Assembly (NCBI RefSeq): GCF_035984655.1
Contig: NZ_JAXCHT010000012.1
Span: 1 to 64,000, forward strand
Length of the DNA: 64,000 nucleotides
Reading direction: 5' to 3'
From: Actimicrobium sp035984655
GTDB lineage: Bacteria > Pseudomonadota > Gammaproteobacteria > Burkholderiales > Burkholderiaceae_D
Of this stretch, positions 56,894 through 64,000 are shown piece by piece (positions within the stretch are counted from its first letter, which is position 1; every line of letters begins with the position of its first letter). The notes under the pieces are model-generated. The model was given only the letters and a program-made list of their open reading frames with translations, was not told the origin of the DNA and did not search any database. The translations under genes were made by a program, and so were the position numbers.

Positions 56894-56923
56894 GCCGCGC
56901 ATCCGGATTGAATCCGCAGCCCG

Positions 56924-58162
56924 ATGACGACGGCATCAGGCACCGTCGACGCCGACGATCTCGGGCGTCTGCGACCGCGCGGCTCGAACCAGATTGGCAT
57001 GAGCCAGTTCAACGAGCGCGTGGTGCTGCAGGCGATCCGCTTTCACGGCAGCATGCCCAAGGCGGATATTGCGCGGCTCACCAATCTGAGCAGCCAGACC
57101 ATTTCGCTGATCATCAACCGGCTGCTGGACGAAGGGCTGGTACTCAAGCAGCCGTCGCGCAAGGGCCGCATCGGCCAGCCATCGGTGCCGATCGCACTCA
57201 ACCCGGAAGGCGCCTACGCGATCGGGGTCAACATCGGACGCCGCAGCATGGATGTGCTGCTGATCGATTTTGTCGGGAATGTGCAGAGCCGTTCGTCGTT
57301 GCCGTATGCGTATCCTGATCCAGCCCGGCTGTTTCCTGAAATTGCCAACCAGTTGGCGCGTCTGCATGATGTGATCGGCGCCGAACGCGCGCGGCGACTG
57401 TGCGGCATTGGTGTCGCGGCGCCGCTGATGCTGGGTGGCTGGCATCAATTGCTGACGCTGGAGCCGGCCCAGACCGATCAATGGAACCAGATCGATATTG
57501 CCGCGCGCATCCAGGCCATGACGGCGCTGCCGGTGCAGTTTGCCAAGGACACGGCGGCGGCCTGCGTGGCCGAGCTGGTGGCAGGGCGGGGACGCGGCAT
57601 CAAGAGTTTTTTGTATGTCTTCGTCGGTACCTTCATTGGCGGTGGCGTGGTGCTCGACAGTCATCTGCGCAGCGGGCGACACGGCAATGCCGGTGCCCTC
57701 GGCTCGATGCCGCTCGGACTGGCCAGGGCCGATGCGGCTGCGCCGCCGGAGCAGCTGCTCAGTGCCGCCTCGTTGTTCAATCTGGAGCAGTTGTTCGATG
57801 CAGCCGGCCTGGACACGACCGCCTCGACCGACGCGCGCGCCCTCGAGGCGCCGTGGTACACGCACACGATGGCGTGGCTCGATGATGCCGCCTGCGCGAT
57901 TGCGCTGACCATCAACAGCGCCACCGGCCTGCTTGATCTCGACGACATCATCATCGACGGTTCGCTCGATCGCCGTCTGCTGGCGCTGCTGCTGGTGCGG
58001 GTCGAGGCGGCACTGGATGATTACAGCTGGGAAGGCATCAGCCGGCCGGCCGTGCTTGCCGGTACCATTGGCGCTGATGCGCGCGCCATCGGCGGGGCGC
58101 TGCTGCCGTTGTATGCGCACTTCGCGCCGGATCGCGACCTGTTTCTGAAACTGGATAAATGA
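56924..58162 (+). CDS. ROK-family transcriptional repressor
   Basis: A 412-residue ROK regulator with an N-terminal winged helix (VVLQAIRFHGSMPKADIARLTNLS then SQTISLIINRLLDEGLVLKQP, residues about 32-78) and a sugar-kinase-like ROK domain (YAIGVNIGRRSMDVLLIDFVG, AKDTAAACVAELVAGRGRG, GTFIGGGVVLDSHLRSGRHGNAGALGSMPL). The zinc-binding CxCGxxGCxE motif that normally follows is missing, so the sensor is atypical. It lies 30 bp after the ATPase and probably represses the importer genes until the sugar is present. Confidence 0.88.
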   Translation: MTTASGTVDADDLGRLRPRGSNQIGMSQFNERVVLQAIRFHGSMPKADIARLTNLSSQTISLIINRLLDEGLVLKQPSRKGRIGQPSVPIALNPEGAYAIGVNIGRRSMDVLLIDFVGNVQSRSSLPYAYPDPARLFPEIANQLARLHDVIGAERARRLCGIGVAAPLMLGGWHQLLTLEPAQTDQWNQIDIAARIQAMTALPVQFAKDTAAACVAELVAGRGRGIKSFLYVFVGTFIGGGVVLDSHLRSGRHGNAGALGSMPLGLARADAAAPPEQLLSAASLFNLEQLFDAAGLDTTASTDARALEAPWYTHTMAWLDDAACAIALTINSATGLLDLDDIIIDGSLDRRLLALLLVRVEAALDDYSWEGISRPAVLAGTIGADARAIGGALLPLYAHFAPDRDLFLKLDK

Positions 58163-58163
58163 C

Positions 58164-59370
58164 ATGCCAACGCTGCCCGATTTTCGTTCCCGCACCACCT
58201 TGCTCGATCACATTCGCGCCACGCTGGCGTTCTACGATCCGCGCTGCGTCGATCCGAGCGGCGGCTTCTTCCATTTCTTCCTGGACGATGGCAGCGTGTA
58301 CGACCGGCATACCCGCCATCTGGTCAGCAGCACGCGCTTCATCTTCAATTATGCGATGGCCTCACGCCAGTTCCGGCGACCGGACTATCTGCAGCAGGTG
58401 CGCCACGGCCTGGCCTTTTTGCGCGACGTCCATCGCGATCCCGATACCGGCGCCTATGCCTGGCAATTGCAATGGCGCGACGGCCGCACAACCATCGATG
58501 ATGCGACCAATCATTGCTACGGTCTGGCCTTCGTGCTGCTGGCGTATGCGCATGCGTGGATGGCCGGGGTGCCGGAAGCGGGGCCGTACATCGCCGAAAC
58601 CTTCGCGTTGATGGAGCAGCATTTCTGGCAAGCGGAGCATGGGCTGTATGCCGATGAAGCCAGTGCCGACTGGTCCACGCTGGCGCCGTATCGCGGCCAG
58701 AACGCCAACATGCACGCCTGCGAAGCGCTGCTGGCGGCGTTCGATGCCACCGGCGAGGTGCGCTATCTGCATCGCGCCGAGACGCTGGCCCACAACATCA
58801 CGGTGCGCCAGGCAGCGCGCGCCGGCGGCATGATCTGGGAGCATTACCACGCCGACTGGTCGGTCGACTGGGACTACAACAAGCACGACAAGACGAATAT
58901 CTTCCGGCCGTGGGGCGTGCAGCCCGGGCATTTGACCGAGTGGGCCAAACTGCTGCTGATCATGGAGCGCCATGGCCCGGCATTGAACACCCCGGGTGAC
59001 TGGCTGCTGCCGCGCGCGCGCCCTGTTCGACAGCGCACTGGCGCATGCCTGGGATGGGCAGCATGGCGGCATGCATTACGGCTTCGGTCCGAATGGCGCT
59101 GTCTGCGATGGCGACAAGTATTTCTGGGTGCAGGCCGAGAGCCTGGCTGCAGCCGCACTGCTGGCCGAACGCAGCGGCGATCCGGTGTATTGGGAGTGGT
59201 ACCAGCGCATCTGGGCCTGGTGCTGGGAGCATTTCATCGACCATGAGCATGGCGCCTGGTATCGCATTCTCGGCCCCGACAACCGCAAGCTCACCAATCA
59301 AAAAAGCCCGGCCGGAAAGACCGACTATCACACCATGGGCGCCTGCTACGAAGTGCTCAATGTGCTCTGA
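58164..59370 (+). pseudogene. AGE-family sugar epimerase/isomerase, frameshifted
   Basis: Two frames together give a standard 400-residue N-acylglucosamine 2-epimerase/mannose-isomerase-like protein. The first frame (from 58164) has GGFFHFFLDDGSVYDRHTRH, STRFIFNYAMA and IWEHYHADWSVDWDYNKHDK; after GDWLLPRA the homology moves to another frame (ALFDSALAHAWDGQHGGMHYG, YFWVQAESLAAAALLAERSG, ILGPDNRKLTNQKSPAGKTDYHTMG) to the stop at 59370. The switch falls at a (CG)5 run, 59011-59020; one more CG unit would restore the frame. It could be a true pseudogene, a slippery tract or a sequencing error. In the sugar locus it would convert mannose and fructose. Confidence 0.85.
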
Positions 59371-59373
59371 CCG

Positions 59374-60831
59374 TCAGCCAAAAAAGCCATGCAGGAACCA
59401 GCCGCTGCCGTGACTGCCTGAGCGCAGCCGGAATATCCACAGCAGTGCAAACAGCTCGTTCTCGGCGATGAAGTAATCGCGCAACGCCAGCGCATCGTCC
59501 CACCAGCCCGATTCAATCCGTTCCGGTCCGGCCAGCAGCGTCAACGGACTCTGGTAGAACGGTTTGTGCTGGCGCGTGATCAAGGGCAACGGCTGTTGCA
59601 GCAGCCAGGCCGGACGGGCCGCCAGCGGCAGGCTGAGGACGCCGGTGCCGCGTGCACGCCGTTGCAGCAGCGGCTGTGACTGGTGACTTCGTTCGGGGCG
59701 GTGATCGGCGTAAAAGGCCAATTGGCGTACCGCGTCGGCGCCGAGCCGGCTTTGCAGGCGTTCGACCAGACGGCCCACGCTTTCGGTCTGCGACGCCGGG
59801 CTGGCGAACAGTTCCTGGTTGGGCGCCGCCAGCGCGGTGACCTGGTCTGCGCGCAAGGTCAGTTCGATCACCGGCGCCATCAGCGCGAGCTGGCCCAGCC
59901 GTTCGCGCAGCAGCAGCGTCAGGTGGTCGGGATCGCGGCTGGCGCTGGCCAGCTGGATCGTCACGGGGGTGCTGCGATGATCGCGCTGGCGGGTCGGTTC
60001 GTGGTGCAGCCACAAGGTGATGCTGCTGATGGCCGAGTGGTGCGCATGGAGCCAGCCGGTCAGTTGCAGCAGCAGCCGGCGCGCGGCAAACAGCAAGGCA
60101 TCGGTGTGCTCCACCCGGGCCGGCAATTCCAGCCGCACATCGAAGCAGGCCGGAGCGGTAAACCAGCCATGCACTTCGGCTTCATCGCCATACGCACGAT
60201 CGATGGTGCGCAGCAGGTCGTTGCCAAAGCGGCGCGCGATACCGGCCCGTGGCATCTGGCGCAACTGTCCCAGGGTATGGCAACCGATGCCGGTCAGCGT
60301 CGCCAGATGCGGGCGTGCCGCTGCGATCGCCGCAAGCGCAATCGGCGCCAGCATCTCAGGCAGGTTCTTGTCACGCCAATCGCTGTCGTCTTGCGCCAGC
60401 AGCCAGGCCGCCGTCGCCGTGGGCGCGCAGGCCCATTGCGTTTGCAGGCCCAGATCAGCGATGCCGGCCAGCAGTTGCGCGGCGAGCTGGTCGAGTCCAT
60501 TGAACAGCGTCAGGCTGGCGCCGACGTCGAGCAGCAAGCCGTCGGGTTGCAGCGCGACCTGCGGTGTGAAGCGCAGCGCCCACAACGCCGCTTCGTGCAA
60601 GGCCTGTTGCTCTTGTTCGGGAATGCGCGGCACGACCTGCAACTGCGCACTGAGCGACCACGCATTGGCTTCCGACATGCCTGCTGCGATGCCGGCATCG
60701 AGCGCGGCCCGGTTGCACCAGCCGACCCGTTTGTGCTGGGTCACGACCACCGGTGTACCGGGTTCGTCAAGCCGGCAGCGCAGTACGGTATCGAGCGGCA
60801 GTTGCGATAAATTGAGGGCGATCCACAGCAT
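59374..60831 (-). CDS. imuB: ImuB, Y-family polymerase-like mutagenesis protein
   Basis: A 485-residue DNA polymerase Y-like protein. It begins MLWIALNLSQLPLD, so the catalytic acidic residues of DinB/UmuC are missing, as in ImuB. Later blocks VVTQHKRVGWCNRAALDAGI, LDVGASLTLFNGLDQL and LTGIGCHTLGQLRQMPRAGIARRFG are family features, and it ends WFLHGFFG as ImuB proteins do. It overlaps imuA by 65 bp. ImuB bridges ImuA, the beta clamp and DnaE2 in damage-induced mutagenesis. It converges on the AGE gene; dnaE2 is not adjacent. Confidence 0.92.
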   Translation of the reverse strand: MLWIALNLSQLPLDTVLRCRLDEPGTPVVVTQHKRVGWCNRAALDAGIAAGMSEANAWSLSAQLQVVPRIPEQEQQALHEAALWALRFTPQVALQPDGLLLDVGASLTLFNGLDQLAAQLLAGIADLGLQTQWACAPTATAAWLLAQDDSDWRDKNLPEMLAPIALAAIAAARPHLATLTGIGCHTLGQLRQMPRAGIARRFGNDLLRTIDRAYGDEAEVHGWFTAPACFDVRLELPARVEHTDALLFAARRLLLQLTGWLHAHHSAISSITLWLHHEPTRQRDHRSTPVTIQLASASRDPDHLTLLLRERLGQLALMAPVIELTLRADQVTALAAPNQELFASPASQTESVGRLVERLQSRLGADAVRQLAFYADHRPERSHQSQPLLQRRARGTGVLSLPLAARPAWLLQQPLPLITRQHKPFYQSPLTLLAGPERIESGWWDDALALRDYFIAENELFALLWIFRLRSGSHGSGWFLHGFFG

Positions 60832-61552
60832 GGTCAGGTGTCACGGAGAAGTCGGGCACGCGCACGCGCTCGGCAAAAGGTTGATGGAGTACGGCGGGTA
60901 CGGCCAGCGGCAGGATCACCGGCTGCGCATGCACCGGGCCACGGCGCTTGATGACCTCGACCGACAACTGGCCGGACGGCGCCGCCCGGCAGGCCAGCCG
61001 CAGCGGCGCCGGCGAGGATTCATGCTGGGCATTGGCCGGGCGCATCACGAAAGTCAGGCCCTCGCAGCCGGCCGCAGCCAGTTGCAGGCGGCGCAGATGA
61101 TCGGCGCGGCATTGCGGTAGCCAGCACAGCAGGGCGCCGAAACTGGTGCTCTTCAAGGTTTGTTCAATGGCCCAGATGCGGTCGGCCGGTTTGTCGGCCT
61201 CGACCAGCAGCACATGGGTCAGATCGATGCCCAGCTCGGTCAGCGCAGCGGCAAACGGGATATGCGGCGGCGCCATCAGGATCACGGTTTTTCTGGCCTG
61301 GGTGAGGCTGGCAATGATGGGTGCGAGCAAGCGCAATTCGCCAATGCCCGGTTGCGCCAGCAACAGTTCGATCAAGACCGAGGCGGGCCAGCCGCCATTG
61401 GGCAACTCGCGGTCCAGCGCCGTAAAACCGGACGGCGTCGTCACGGCGCGATAGGAGCCCATCTGGTTGCCGCGCCAGACGACATCGGGCATTTGCGCCA
61501 GCAAGGCGGCGGCGGCTTGCGGTGCGGCCATTCGGGTGGGGGATGCGAGCAT
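60767..61552 (-). CDS. imuA: ImuA, SOS mutagenesis translesion synthesis-associated protein
   Basis: A 261-residue RecA/SulA-like protein with VVWRGNQMGSYRAVTTPSGF, TALDRELPNGGWPASVLIELLL, and PIIASLTQARKTVILMAPPHIP. It works with ImuB and DnaE2 in damage-induced mutagenesis. The start at 61552 has GGAGG six bases upstream; the frame is open further upstream but lies in the promoter. A LexA box at 61604-61619 sits 52 bp upstream, so it is SOS-controlled. Confidence 0.92.
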   Translation of the reverse strand: MLASPTRMAAPQAAAALLAQMPDVVWRGNQMGSYRAVTTPSGFTALDRELPNGGWPASVLIELLLAQPGIGELRLLAPIIASLTQARKTVILMAPPHIPFAAALTELGIDLTHVLLVEADKPADRIWAIEQTLKSTSFGALLCWLPQCRADHLRRLQLAAAGCEGLTFVMRPANAQHESSPAPLRLACRAAPSGQLSVEVIKRRGPVHAQPVILPLAVPAVLHQPFAERVRVPDFSVTPDHAVDRPQFIATAARYRTALPA

Positions 61553-61603
61553 GGGAACCTCCGGGCAGGTGAGTTGGACAAGTGACAGTGGTTTGATGAA
61601 ACA

Positions 61604-61619
61604 CTGTATGAATACACAG
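61604..61619 (-). promoter_or_regulatory. LexA (SOS) box of imuAB
   Basis: CTGTATGAATACACAG fits the LexA consensus CTGT-N8-ACAG exactly in its outer half-sites, 52 bp upstream of imuA. A TATACT hexamer overlaps its upstream edge on the minus strand and may be the promoter it represses. Confidence 0.88.
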
Positions 61620-61705
61620 TATATGTGATATCCGATGCCTGTCGTCAAATGCCGGGAAAACAATTCGCCATGCTGTCTGTTTAGCGTTTCACCCGCGTTG
61701 CCGTT

Positions 61706-62071
61706 TTATTCACAAATCGCAATGATCTGGTTGAGAGAATCACACGCCAGCGCAAATACATCGGCAGGTGCTTGCTTCATCGGATGCGGTTTTGCCTGAC
61801 GCATCTTCCAGTCAAAGGACTTTGGCTGATGCGTGAGGATGTAGCTGACAACGCCCTTGACGCCGACAAACTGAATGGCGAAGGGGTTCGTTTCGTTGTA
61901 TGCCGCGGTCGTCATTGGCAATCCGATGACGATGCCGGTGCGCTCATTAAACGCTTTTGGCGACAGCACCAGCAAGGGATGGACATCACGCATTTCTTTG
62001 CCCACTTGCGGGTTGCAGTCAATCCAGATCACGTCGCGGCGGTCAGGCGACCAGAATTTACCAGTCGCCAT
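61706..62071 (-). CDS. mazF: MazF/PemK-type toxin
   Basis: A 121-residue CcdB/PemK-fold endoribonuclease-type toxin: WSPDRRDVIWIDCNPQVGKEMRDVHPLLVLSPKAFN, GIVIGLPMTT and NPFAIQFVGVKGVVSYI are MazF family blocks. The start shares its A with the stop of the antitoxin (TGATG), the normal coupled layout. It would cleave mRNA when free of its antitoxin. Confidence 0.9.
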   Translation of the reverse strand: MATGKFWSPDRRDVIWIDCNPQVGKEMRDVHPLLVLSPKAFNERTGIVIGLPMTTAAYNETNPFAIQFVGVKGVVSYILTHQPKSFDWKMRQAKPHPMKQAPADVFALACDSLNQIIAICE

Positions 62072-62325
62072 CAAAATACCTCGACACCAACACGGCCACC
62101 GGTCGTCATCACCTCACCGCCGTGTTTTGCGGGATCGAATGCCGCCAGTTTCTGCGCCAGCGACAATGTTGGCGTGCCGACACGCTTGACGACAACGCCC
62201 GACTCCTGAATCGATATTTCGACCGGTTGCCCGACTGCGAATCGGGCCGATCTGGCGATGGCGGCGGGAATGCGTACAGCCAGGCTGTTGCCCCACTGTT
62301 GAACGGTAAGACTTGCTTTGACCAT
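62071..62325 (-). CDS. mazE: MazE-type antitoxin
   Basis: An 84-residue AbrB/SpoVT-fold antitoxin: VQQWGNSLAVRIPAAIARSA and FAVGQPVEISIQESGVVVKRV are the DNA-binding swapped-hairpin domain; the C-terminal part, LSLAQKLAAFDPAKHGGEV, should wrap the toxin. AATGGAGAATTGAC precedes the start. It would repress its own operon through the palindrome upstream. Confidence 0.9.
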   Translation of the reverse strand: MVKASLTVQQWGNSLAVRIPAAIARSARFAVGQPVEISIQESGVVVKRVGTPTLSLAQKLAAFDPAKHGGEVMTTGGRVGVEVF

Positions 62326-62350
62326 GTCAATTCTCCATTGATGTGTAAAG

Positions 62351-62386
62351 TAGATACGAGTCTATACATTTATCCATCTGTGTCAA
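62351..62386 (-). promoter_or_regulatory. mazEF promoter with overlapping palindrome
   Basis: Minus strand: TTGACA at 62386-62381 is a perfect -35 box; TATAGA at 62366-62361 or TAGACT two bases further on can act as -10. The imperfect palindrome TAGATACGAGTCTA (62351-62364) covers the -10 region and is a candidate MazE/MazEF operator for autorepression. Confidence 0.6.
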
Positions 62387-62532
62387 CGCGTTAATACACG
62401 CGCCTGCGATGAGATCGGAATGCATTGTTGATCAAACCACATGCCGCCAAAAATGGATTCAACCATGCAGCTTTATCCCGCTGACCGACCGATGCAGCTA
62501 TGATCTGTGCCTGACCCGCACTGACTTGCCCC

Positions 62533-63918
62533 ATGAACTTCGATCCGCTGCATCCCCGCCTGGCCTTTGTCGACCTCGAAACCACCGGCGCCACCGCCAC
62601 CTCCGACCGCATCACCGAAGTCGGCATCGTCGAAGTCGATGAGGACGGCGTGCGCGAGTGGAGCAGTCTGGTCAATCCGCATTGCAGGATTCCGGAATTC
62701 ATCGAAGGCCTGACCGGCATTTCGAATGCCATGGTGGCCGATGCGCCGAGCTTCGAAGACCTTGCGGCGGAAATCCATGCGCGCCTCGAAGGACGGATTT
62801 TTCTGGCCCACAATGCGCGCTTCGATCATGGTTTTCTGAAGAACGAATTCCGCCGCCTCGGCATCGATTTTCGGCCGACCGTGCTGTGCACCGTCAAGCT
62901 CTCGCGCAAGCTCTACCCCGGCTTTGCCAAACACAATCTGGATACGCTGGCCGAGCGCCATCGCCTGCAGGTCACGGAGCGCCATCGCGCGCTGGGCGAT
63001 GCCAAGCTGATCTGGCAGTTCTGGCAGGTCATTCACGCCACGCTGCCGCACGAGCAGATCCATGCAGCGGTGAAGGAATTGACCACGCTGCCCAGCCTGC
63101 CGTCGAATCTGGATGCCGCGCTGATCGACGACTTGCCGACCACGCACGGTGTCTACCTGTTTTACGATGACAGCCAATTGCCGCTGTATGTCGGCAAGGC
63201 CAACAATTTACGCCGGCGCGTGCTGTCGCATTTCAGCGGTGATCACACCTCGTCGAAAGAGCTGCAACTGTCGCAGCAAATCCGGCGCGTGGAATGGATC
63301 GAGACGGCCGGCGAACTGGGTGCGCTGCTCAAGGAAGCCGCGCTGATCAAGCAGCTGATGCCGACCCACAATCATCAGTTGCGCCGCAATGAAGAGACCT
63401 GCGCCTGGCGGCTGGTGCAGCATGGCGAGCAGTGGAAGCTGGCGCTGGTCAATACCGAGGATCTGTTTTTCGGCGATGAAGAACATCTGTTCGGACCGTA
63501 CGCCAGCACGCGCAAGGCGACCACTGCCCTGAAAGCGATTGCCGATGCCCATCAGTTGTGCCACGCCTTGCTGGGTCTGGAAAAGGTCCGCAGCGGCAAG
63601 GCCTGCTTTGCCAGTCAGGTCATGCAATGTCCGGGCGCCTGTGTCGGGCGCGAAACGGCGCAATCGCACACGGCCCGCATGTTCGCCGCACTGGAAAGCG
63701 AACGCATGCAGCGCTGGCCGTATGCCGGGCCGGTCGGAATTCGCGAGGGCGCTGCGCTGCACATCGTGAATAACTGGAGTTATTACGGCACCGCCGGCGA
63801 CGAGGCCGCCGCGTGGGAGTTGATCGAACACGGTCAGGCACGGTTTGATCGCGACGTGTACAAGATCCTGCACAAGAAGCTGGCCGCGTTCGGCACGCAG
63901 GTACGGCGGTTTTTTTAA
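62533..63918 (+). CDS. DEDDh exonuclease fused to a GIY-YIG nuclease domain
   Basis: A 461-residue two-domain nuclease. Residues 1-180 form a DnaQ-type 3'-5' exonuclease with D14/E16 in FVDLETTG, HNARFDHGF and HRALGDAK; from about residue 200 comes a UvrC-like GIY-YIG domain (HGVYLFYDDSQLPLYVGKANNLRRRVLSHF, GALLKEAALIKQLMPTHN). A UvrC-type Cys-containing part follows (QVMQCPGACVGRETAQSH). Such fusions occur in Burkholderiales and mycobacteria and resemble the alternative excision nuclease Cho joined to polymerase epsilon; a role in DNA repair is expected. Confidence 0.9.
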   Translation: MNFDPLHPRLAFVDLETTGATATSDRITEVGIVEVDEDGVREWSSLVNPHCRIPEFIEGLTGISNAMVADAPSFEDLAAEIHARLEGRIFLAHNARFDHGFLKNEFRRLGIDFRPTVLCTVKLSRKLYPGFAKHNLDTLAERHRLQVTERHRALGDAKLIWQFWQVIHATLPHEQIHAAVKELTTLPSLPSNLDAALIDDLPTTHGVYLFYDDSQLPLYVGKANNLRRRVLSHFSGDHTSSKELQLSQQIRRVEWIETAGELGALLKEAALIKQLMPTHNHQLRRNEETCAWRLVQHGEQWKLALVNTEDLFFGDEEHLFGPYASTRKATTALKAIADAHQLCHALLGLEKVRSGKACFASQVMQCPGACVGRETAQSHTARMFAALESERMQRWPYAGPVGIREGAALHIVNNWSYYGTAGDEAAAWELIEHGQARFDRDVYKILHKKLAAFGTQVRRFF

Positions 63919-63928
63919 GGTGGCAACG

Positions 63929-64000
63929 ATGCGACGATGGATGGTGTCGATGCTGTTGCTGCCGGCGCTGTGCCAGGCCGACGAGATTCCAGCCTTTTCG
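63929..64000 (+). CDS. Start of an exported protein, truncated at the window edge
   Basis: An ATG at 63929 with AAGGTGG before it opens a frame of 24 codons reading MRRWMVSMLLLPALCQADEI, a short signal peptide with likely cleavage after CQA, and runs off the right end. It lies 10 bp after the nuclease gene. The mature protein cannot be identified. Confidence 0.6.
   Translation, partial: MRRWMVSMLLLPALCQADEIPAFS

Noticed and set aside
58996..59370. Separate small gene downstream of the AGE gene
   Set aside because: Its sequence is the missing C-terminal part of the AGE enzyme in another frame, so it is part of one frameshifted gene.

Overview
The window looks like a chromosomal segment of a GC-rich betaproteobacterium, most likely Burkholderiales close to Oxalobacteraceae (Herminiimonas/Glaciimonas/Massilia type). 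This rests on gene content and neighbourhoods (long-form purL, imuAB, divergent tesA/ybbA-type pair, mltG-tmk-holB-pilZ-tatD string, entericidin/BON/Crp-like stress cluster) and not on any rRNA, which is absent. No tRNA, rRNA or CRISPR array was recognised.

Region 1 (1-10284). The left edge cuts through an IS1380-family transposase. Next to it lies a NikR-like ribbon-helix-helix regulator that has lost most of the nickel ligands, convergent with a minus-strand operon: TorF-type outer-membrane protein, two DUF1989 proteins (urea-carboxylase-associated proteins 1 and 2, members of the carboxyguanidine deiminase family), a biotin-dependent urea/guanidine carboxylase and allophanate hydrolase. 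A near-consensus sigma-54 promoter sits upstream of the porin gene, so the operon reads as nitrogen-controlled, nickel-independent use of guanidine and/or urea. A catalase-like heme protein follows.

Region 2 (10852-18964) is a plus-strand run of eight genes for acyl-CoA/lipid or ring-derived acid breakdown: thiolase, acyl-CoA dehydrogenase, two SDRs, hotdog thioesterase, zinc-free MDR oxidoreductase, GST-like protein and an epoxide-hydrolase-type alpha/beta hydrolase.

Region 3 (19029-30773) is mostly housekeeping: HD-GYP phosphodiesterase and GNAT, NRDE and YgfZ proteins, then mltG-tmk-holB-pilZ-GNAT-tatD-ankyrin on the plus strand with stop/start overlaps, and a FAD-dependent oxidoreductase.

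Region 4 (30985-43053) holds a DUF2383 stress protein, a phospholipase-D lipoprotein, a methyltransferase with arginine-methyltransferase features, an outer-membrane protein, mnmH, the divergent arylesterase/ABC-ATPase pair, an SGNH hydrolase, nnr, a D-amino-acid dehydrogenase and a large membrane protein usually labelled site-specific recombinase.

Region 5 (43161-48672) is an envelope/general-stress island: OmpA-like lipoprotein, PNPOx-like protein, ferritin-like protein, entericidin, a 49-residue membrane protein, Crp-like regulator, a secreted cysteine-repeat protein, BON lipoprotein and an AI-2E-type transporter. Two copies of a TGTNCG-N4-CGTACA inverted motif lie upstream of the regulator and of the cysteine-repeat gene.

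Region 6 (48874-64000) has purL, then a sugar locus (PfkB kinase divergent from an FrcBCA-type ABC importer, ROK repressor and an AGE-family isomerase that is frameshifted at a CG dinucleotide run), SOS mutagenesis genes imuAB with a LexA box but no dnaE2 next to them, a mazEF toxin-antitoxin pair, an exonuclease/GIY-YIG fusion, and the start of a secreted protein at the right edge.
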